A stretch of 27,580 bases of DNA from contig JAGIAF010000002.1 in NCBI GenBank assembly GCA_017745015.1, forward strand, positions 10,693 through 38,272. The letters are read 5' to 3'. The translations under genes and the position numbers were made by a program. Shown piece by piece: positions 21,848 to 27,580 of this stretch. The stretch's first letter is position 1; each line of letters opens with the position of its first letter. This DNA comes from Bdellovibrio sp. (lineage in GTDB: Bacteria > Bdellovibrionota > Bdellovibrionia > Bdellovibrionales > Bdellovibrionaceae). The notes under the pieces are model-generated. The model saw only the letters and a program-made list of their open reading frames with translations. It was not told the origin of the DNA and searched no databases.

Positions 21848-24800
21848 GTGGAAACATCTGTACGTACCAATATCTTCTACGCCTCCGTCTTCCTGCTGTC
21901 TTTATTAAGTACAGCGTGCTCACTTAATTTAGATATCTCCTCTGCTGAACCATTTCGTATTTCCGGCAATGTCGATATGACTCAAATTAGTACAATGGCA
22001 ACATGTTCTGAGCCGGATTCCGTTTCCTTGTATGAAGTGGTTAATGGCGTACAATCCACAACTGCTTTACAAACCATCAACTTGCCTGCGGACGGATCAT
22101 TCACATTTTCAATTCAAAACAACACGGGTTCAGATCTTTTAGCGAGCAGTCGTTATGTCTTGCAGGCGCAGGTGTGCGGCAAGACCCTCTCGCGCCCCGT
22201 TACTGGCACTTCCGCGCAAATTATCGACTTCAACAGTAACTTCCTGGCTATTGTGGCGAAGGCGAATATCGCAGGTATCAAAAGCTTAAATCAAATCACT
22301 ACCACTGACTTGCAGGACATCTTATCTCAAATCGCCACACTGACAGTGACTTCGACTAAGGAAACTTACAGCACCTTGCTTGATGGAAGCCACAACACCA
22401 TCAAACAGCGCATCGAAACCGCTTTTAATATTTCAGATTTAAATCTGGTGAAAGATGCCACGGTTCCAGAGATCGTAACCTTTACTCAACCGACAACGGT
22501 GGCCGAAGGAAGCTCAGCCGACTATGCCGTAATGGCAAGTCACTGGTACTATGCCTCTTCTGATCTCGTTTATGATTGGCACTGGGACGGAGTTTCCAAA
22601 GGTACTGCCAGCTCTTTTAGCTTGCCTTTATCAAAAAACTCTCAAGGAACTCACTCATTGTTGTTACAGGTAGGTATCACTGATGGCGCGGGAGCCATTG
22701 ATACAAGCAAGGCTGTGAATAGCAAAGCGGTTTCAGTCAAAGTACCGAACACTTTCCCGGCGATAGTTCCAGCAGCCGCACTGACAACAGGTTCACCGAC
22801 CAATGCCAACCTGACGACAATCTCTTTAAATACCGGCGCTTCGTTTGAAAATTGCGAAACGTTCTCCAAAATTGCAATCACTGAAAACGCGACCTCATTG
22901 GGTCTGACTGATAGTGATTTCTCGGGTGTGTGCTCGACGGCCGGTGTTCAAGATTTCAACTACACGCTCTCTCCAAGTGAAGGCGTAAAAACGATTTATA
23001 TCTGGAGCAAAGATGCTTCCGGATATATTTCAACTTCTCCACGAATTCTTTCGGTGATCTTAGATCAAACTCCACCGAATGTGACAATCGGCTCAGTGAA
23101 AGCTCTTTATCACGGTGGCGAGGCTGCCTCATTATCCTATACTGTCACCGACACATTAACCAATATCGTTTCTCTTAAATTGCAGTTCATCGACAATGGA
23201 ACGACAATGACGAACGTGGCAGAACTTGCCGGTGTTGCAAGTCCTTATACTGTCACTTTACCATCTATCAACAACTCAGCAGTTTATAAGTTGATCGCTT
23301 CCGACGAAGCAGGCAACAGCACGGAAATTTCTAGCAGCTCCTTTGTAGTGGACTCGACCGCTCCTGCGGCGCCGAGCTTGAGCTTAACTTCTGCAAGTTT
23401 GACGGCGGATTCCCTAGTGACTTTCAATGTCCTCGATTGTTCAGACATTAAATCTGTCTATGTCACAGAATCTGCAACTGCTCCGACTTTAAGTTCCAGT
23501 GGTTGGGTGGCTTGCTCGTCAGCGGTTCCCTACACTCGTACCATTACAGGTGACAGCACTCATACCATTCGCGTTTGGAGCCAAGATGCGGCTGGCAATA
23601 TCTCTGCCGCAGCTGCAACTCTGTCTATCACTCTAGATACCACCGCACCGACATTGTCTTGGGTGTCACCAACAACGGATGCTCCGACGAACTCCACGGT
23701 TTCTGTGAGCTGGAAAGTTACGGATCTTCACACTTCGACAGCGCAAAATACAGTTTTATCTTATAGCACCGATGCGGGCGCAACGTGGACGGTTCTTTCT
23801 ACACAAAGTTTGCCGGCGGGTTCTGCCTCCGCTCAGACTTATTCTTTTTCTTATTCAACTCCGGCGGTAACGACTTCAATCATTTTCAGAGTGACCGCAA
23901 CGGACTCTTTAAATCACACAACCACATCGACGAAAAACTTTGTCGTGGACTCGCAAGGTCCGACATTAAACTCCCTGACTCTTGCCGGCGGCGCCAGTAT
24001 TGTGGGTCTGCCTTCTGTCAGCGCTCAATTAAATGTCACCCCAACGACATCAGCCACGGCCTATATGCGCTTAGCTGAAAACAGTGACTTAAGTGCAGAG
24101 ACTTGGATTCCATATACACCTCTTGCCTTTTCCTATGAGCTTTCAAAAACCGGCGGTCTTAAAACCGTTTATGCCCAAGTAAAAAACTCTGCGGGTTTTG
24201 AAAGTAATGTGGTTTCTTCTTCTGTGACTTTAGAGTTCGGGGCGCCTCCGGTAGTAACGGTAACATCACCGCTCGCTTCCGGTGGTCCCTATGCCAATGG
24301 AAACAGTATAAACATCCAATGGAGTTGTACAACTTCCGGCAGTACAACATTAGCGAGCTCGCCTATTTCTCTTTCTTACACGGCAGATGACGGTGTCAGC
24401 TATAACCCCATTGTCTCAGACATCGCCAATTCTGGAACATACTCTTGGACAGTGCCAAGCGAGATCACAACACTCACCCCATTTAAAATCCTAGTCTCTT
24501 GTGAATCCTCGGCCGGAGTCGTTTCAACCGGTCTTTCTGGCATCATGAATTCCATTTGGACAAACCTTGTTGGCAGCCCTGGCAATATGGATTATGGCAT
24601 TCATATCAACGCGACAGATATCTCGAAATGGACTCCGGTCCATGGTGATTCTAACAATAACCTCTATGCGGGAAGTAAGAACGGTATTATTAAAGTCGAT
24701 CGCAAATCAGGGATCGTGAATCAATGGGTAGGTTTGATTTATTCAGGTGGCTGCCCTACTTCATCGTCGACGTTTGCTGATATGCGATTCATCACTCCAC

Positions 24801-26698
24801 GTATCATCGACATCACGAATGATGAGATGACGATTATATCGGGACCTTGTCACACGGTCACACGTATTAAAATTACTGACAAGAGCATCGTTTGGACAAG
24901 AACAGTTCCTGAAGTCACATGGTCCGAGGGCTCCGCGGCTCCTCTTGGCTTCTATGTTAAAAAAGATCAGGGCTATTACTACTTCCCGACACCGGCCGCT
25001 TCAGGTGTAGGTCTGTATGCTTATTGGAAATTGGATTTATCTTCTACCTCGACGACAGCTGAGCGCATCCTCGGAGACGGAGTGGCATGCTCTACTGCCG
25101 CTCTTGCAGTCTCGTCGACTCCGACAGATACACTGCAGGCTGTGTGTACCGCCGGGAATCAGGGGCATTTCGTCGTAAGTCCCGACCAACAAACCATTAA
25201 CTATTATTATATGACCACTACGGGCGCGAATTATAAATCGGTTTTGAGTTTCGATTCGGCTCAAGGAAAATACGTCGTAACAAGCTCTGCGACAACAACC
25301 AGCTTATCCGAAAATCTCGTAAATCGCTGTGTCCAAGTCGGCACAGATAGCTCTCGCTATGTCTGTGTTCCTGCAGAGGGACAAGCCCGTACACTCAATT
25401 ATTTTGACACCGCCACAAATAAATCAACGGGCTCCAACCACATTCTTTCGACATTCAACAACAACGGGACTATGCAGTTGAGTATAGGGGCCTCTCCAAC
25501 TTCTGCTTATGCTCTCTCCACTGTAACTAACGAACTCTTTGAAATTAAATTCAAGGCAGACGGAACATTGAGTTCAACTCTGATCGGTGGATCACCGTTC
25601 TTCACTTTCGGCAATGGCACTGATCCTGCCAAAGTGGCCTTTACGGGAGTGATGGGTATGACCTACAGTCCGGTCAATAATGCCATTTACGTTCGTGGTG
25701 TAAATCACATCCGTCGTTTGAAAATTGATAACGTGGCTTTAAAAATTTCTGAAGTTGATACCGCCATGGCAAGTGGCTTCCTTGGAAATAGCAGTGCCTT
25801 CGGTGGACTTGCGGTCAGCGCAGATGGTACAAGCATGGCGGCAAGCCGTACGAACAATGGTCGTTATCCTTGGGACCGCGCCAATATGCTTACGTGGACT
25901 TCAACAGTAAGTTCAACGACCCAAGCTTACACACTCACTGGTACTGCAGGAACAACGTCTTACTATGACGGTACGGGCACTGCCATTGATCCAGAGACCC
26001 TGACCCTGGGAACATCTTTTGCGTCGAATTATTCAGTCTTCCTTCATGACTGGAGTGGATCCGCGACATTCCTTTCTAACGGCAGCTTCTATTTCCCAGC
26101 AACCTCAGATGGAGCTTTCAGCAGAAATCTGTGGATTTACGAAAGCAAAAAGAACACGGCGAACGCCAACTACTCTATCACACCTCTCGCGGGGGCCGTT
26201 GGTGACGTCGCTCAGGCGACAGCTCTGGCTCCGGGTGTGGGTTCAAGTGCCATAGGAACTTCGTTTAAAAGAATCTACGGCATGCAACCTACGGCTGCTG
26301 ACGGCAGTGGCAATACAGATTTACTGATATTCGATGCCCAAAGATTACGCCGAATTTCCTTCGTGACTGAAAGTTCAGCTCCAAAAGTTTACGACGAAAT
26401 TGATTATTCAAACTTCGCGAACTACCCAGGAGATCTGCCGTGGTCTCACGCGGTCTACGATACTTCTACGCATTGGAGTTATTTTGTGATTAGCGGAGGT
26501 ATGTCGCTAGATTCAAAACCGCATATCTATGCCGCCCACGCAAGCAGCGGATTCACGGAACTGTCTTTAAATGGTTTGAACCTTTCAAACGCTACAGTGG
26601 CGTTCGGTCGAACATTGGCTCTGGAAGTAACACCATTGGGATTACTGATGCTAGACAGCGCCAACAAACGTATCTTGTCGACGCCACTTAAACACTAA
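21848..26698 (+). CDS. Giant surface lipoprotein with tandem Ig-like repeats and propeller-like C-terminal half
   Basis: About 1616 residues. A lipoprotein signal (FYASVFLLSLLSTAC) puts the lipidated Cys at 24 if the GTG at 21848 is the start; a TTG at 21800 gives a longer n-region and is the alternative, and neither has a strong ribosome site. A PKD/Ig-like domain (VAEGSSADY, then YDWHWDG) lies at about 210-300. Four Ig-like boundaries follow with the D-x-T-x-P type motif: LDQTPP (~404), VDSTAP (~500), LDTTAP (~595), VDSQGP (~699), a period of 95-104 residues. From about 907 to the end, repeated strands such as NNLYAGSKNGIIKVDRKSG resemble NHL/PQQ-type beta-propeller blades. This design suits adhesion or surface binding, but the ligand is unknown. 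Cell-surface display is inferred. Confidence 0.83.
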   Translation: METSVRTNIFYASVFLLSLLSTACSLNLDISSAEPFRISGNVDMTQISTMATCSEPDSVSLYEVVNGVQSTTALQTINLPADGSFTFSIQNNTGSDLLASSRYVLQAQVCGKTLSRPVTGTSAQIIDFNSNFLAIVAKANIAGIKSLNQITTTDLQDILSQIATLTVTSTKETYSTLLDGSHNTIKQRIETAFNISDLNLVKDATVPEIVTFTQPTTVAEGSSADYAVMASHWYYASSDLVYDWHWDGVSKGTASSFSLPLSKNSQGTHSLLLQVGITDGAGAIDTSKAVNSKAVSVKVPNTFPAIVPAAALTTGSPTNANLTTISLNTGASFENCETFSKIAITENATSLGLTDSDFSGVCSTAGVQDFNYTLSPSEGVKTIYIWSKDASGYISTSPRILSVILDQTPPNVTIGSVKALYHGGEAASLSYTVTDTLTNIVSLKLQFIDNGTTMTNVAELAGVASPYTVTLPSINNSAVYKLIASDEAGNSTEISSSSFVVDSTAPAAPSLSLTSASLTADSLVTFNVLDCSDIKSVYVTESATAPTLSSSGWVACSSAVPYTRTITGDSTHTIRVWSQDAAGNISAAAATLSITLDTTAPTLSWVSPTTDAPTNSTVSVSWKVTDLHTSTAQNTVLSYSTDAGATWTVLSTQSLPAGSASAQTYSFSYSTPAVTTSIIFRVTATDSLNHTTTSTKNFVVDSQGPTLNSLTLAGGASIVGLPSVSAQLNVTPTTSATAYMRLAENSDLSAETWIPYTPLAFSYELSKTGGLKTVYAQVKNSAGFESNVVSSSVTLEFGAPPVVTVTSPLASGGPYANGNSINIQWSCTTSGSTTLASSPISLSYTADDGVSYNPIVSDIANSGTYSWTVPSEITTLTPFKILVSCESSAGVVSTGLSGIMNSIWTNLVGSPGNMDYGIHINATDISKWTPVHGDSNNNLYAGSKNGIIKVDRKSGIVNQWVGLIYSGGCPTSSSTFADMRFITPRIIDITNDEMTIISGPCHTVTRIKITDKSIVWTRTVPEVTWSEGSAAPLGFYVKKDQGYYYFPTPAASGVGLYAYWKLDLSSTSTTAERILGDGVACSTAALAVSSTPTDTLQAVCTAGNQGHFVVSPDQQTINYYYMTTTGANYKSVLSFDSAQGKYVVTSSATTTSLSENLVNRCVQVGTDSSRYVCVPAEGQARTLNYFDTATNKSTGSNHILSTFNNNGTMQLSIGASPTSAYALSTVTNELFEIKFKADGTLSSTLIGGSPFFTFGNGTDPAKVAFTGVMGMTYSPVNNAIYVRGVNHIRRLKIDNVALKISEVDTAMASGFLGNSSAFGGLAVSADGTSMAASRTNNGRYPWDRANMLTWTSTVSSTTQAYTLTGTAGTTSYYDGTGTAIDPETLTLGTSFASNYSVFLHDWSGSATFLSNGSFYFPATSDGAFSRNLWIYESKKNTANANYSITPLAGAVGDVAQATALAPGVGSSAIGTSFKRIYGMQPTAADGSGNTDLLIFDAQRLRRISFVTESSAPKVYDEIDYSNFANYPGDLPWSHAVYDTSTHWSYFVISGGMSLDSKPHIYAAHASSGFTELSLNGLNLSNATVAFGRTLALEVTPLGLLMLDSANKRILSTPLKH

Positions 26699-26730
26699 AG
26701 CCACGCACTGCATCTCCAAAAACTGGTACC

Positions 26731-27580
26731 TTAGACTGGAGGAACAGTCCAGCCTGTGAAGCGTTGGACTTCTTCACTGATATCCGCACCCAATTCGACG
26801 TGACGATAAGACGTTGGGGAGTCCCAGATCTTACGAACCAGCTTGTTCATAACGTCGTGGCCGGCTTTATAAAGCACCACATGCCCCATCAAAGGCATTT
26901 CCAAGGTCACGAGATCCCCAAGGGCGTCTAGAGCCTTATGGCGCACAAATTCATCAGCCCAACGAAGGCCATCTGGATTCACGACCTCTGCGGTATCCAA
27001 AACGATACAGTTATCAAGACTGCCACCTTTAGCAAGGCCGCGAGCTTGAAGCGCCTCTACATCTTTCAGGAATCCGAAGGTGCGTGCACTGGCGATGTCA
27101 CGACCGAAGGATTGCTCATTGATATCTAAATCAATAGTTTGCTTGCCGATCACAGGATGTGGGAAATCAATCGTCACCGTCACACGCAGACCATGATACG
27201 GAACTACATAGGCGTGCTTCTCGCCTTCACTAAAATAAATCGGTTCAGTGATATAGCAGTATTTGCGAGGCTGATCTTGTTCAACGATTCCCACAGCCAA
27301 AAGAGCTTTTAAAAACTCTCCCGCACTGCCATCGCAAATTGGAATCTCGGGTCCATCGAGTTCAATAAAAAGATTGTCGATGCGCAAAGCAGAGAGCGCT
27401 GACAAGCAATGCTCAATGGTCGCTACAGAAAACGCCTCACCCCCAATGGTGGTTTGATGAGATGTCGCCTGAACATTTCTTGCTGTGACTTTCAGGGAAG
27501 GAGCTCCCGGAAGATCTTTACGGATAAAATAAACGCCCGTATCTGGAGGTGCCGGTCGGAAAGTCAATGTGCATGGATCT
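26731..27580 (-). CDS. lpxC: UDP-3-O-acyl-N-acetylglucosamine deacetylase, 5' end cut by window edge
   Basis: About 283 residues are visible; the N-terminal ~22-25 (the G-x-G-L-H-x-G segment) lie beyond the edge. A TTG at 27567 is not the true start: the frame continues upstream as DPC-TLTFRPAPPDTG. LpxC is the committed, zinc-dependent step of lipid A synthesis in the cytoplasm. Zinc ligands are SVATIEHCLSAL (His equal to E. coli H79), EFVRHKALDALGDL (H238 and D242) and KAGHDVMNKLV (H265 for acid-base function); GGSLDNCIVLD is also conserved. It faces the giant lipoprotein gene with only 32 nt between stops and no clear hairpin. Confidence 0.95.
   Translation of the reverse strand, partial: DPCTLTFRPAPPDTGVYFIRKDLPGAPSLKVTARNVQATSHQTTIGGEAFSVATIEHCLSALSALRIDNLFIELDGPEIPICDGSAGEFLKALLAVGIVEQDQPRKYCYITEPIYFSEGEKHAYVVPYHGLRVTVTIDFPHPVIGKQTIDLDINEQSFGRDIASARTFGFLKDVEALQARGLAKGGSLDNCIVLDTAEVVNPDGLRWADEFVRHKALDALGDLVTLEMPLMGHVVLYKAGHDVMNKLVRKIWDSPTSYRHVELGADISEEVQRFTGWTVPPV

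Noticed and set aside
1..27580. CRISPR arrays, tRNA/rRNA genes, insertion sequences or prophage genes
   Set aside because: No regularly spaced repeats, no cloverleaf or rRNA-like sequence noticed, no transposase, integrase or phage protein among the readable frames.

Overview
The window reads as a chromosomal stretch of a Gram-negative, probably Bdellovibrionota (Bdellovibrio-like) bacterium. The clues are LpxC, outer-membrane barrels, a TonB-dependent receptor, many secreted proteins with signal peptides, an L,D-transpeptidase, a giant Ig-repeat lipoprotein and medium GC by eye. The taxonomic call is an inference from protein style; there is no rRNA or other marker to settle it. Both ends cut through genes: a DprA-like gene on the left and lpxC on the right.

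Layout. Positions 1-2564 (minus strand) hold a periplasmic TPR protein, a LysM protein and a truncated DprA-like gene. A 315-base divergent spacer follows. On the plus strand come a ComEC split into two overlapping genes (competence membrane domain and metallo-beta-lactamase domain) and a D15/Omp85-type outer-membrane barrel. The barrel gene meets alanine dehydrogenase (minus) at overlapping stop codons.

Positions 6924-17208 (minus strand) form one very tight seven-gene iron operon, in transcription order: PepSY membrane protein, MFS exporter (ShiF-like), iucA, iucB, iucC, iucD, iutA-like receptor. Gaps are 1-5 nt or 4-nt overlaps, and a good terminator hairpin follows. The gene order iucABCD-iutA is that of the classical enterobacterial aerobactin operon. 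IucD hydroxylates lysine, IucB acetylates it, and IucA and IucC couple two such units to citrate. The MFS protein would export the siderophore, the receptor would bring the ferric form across the outer membrane, and the PepSY protein is a candidate inner-membrane reductase that frees iron. No ABC permease, TonB/ExbBD or Fur gene is in the window.

Positions 17374-21696 (plus strand) hold a possible AlkZ-related protein, a 551-aa secreted papain-fold (NlpC/P60-like) candidate hydrolase, two small secreted proteins that overlap and look translationally coupled, and a secreted YkuD-type L,D-transpeptidase. From 21848 to 26698 lies a 1616-aa lipoprotein with tandem Ig-like repeats and a propeller-like C-terminal half. 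lpxC (minus) closes the window.

The most notable points are the aerobactin-type operon with its built-in PepSY gene, the reduced and split ComEC, the unrecognised secreted gene pair, and a 49-base inverted copy of the LysM gene at the extreme left end that breaks the DprA-like gene and looks like a chimeric junction.
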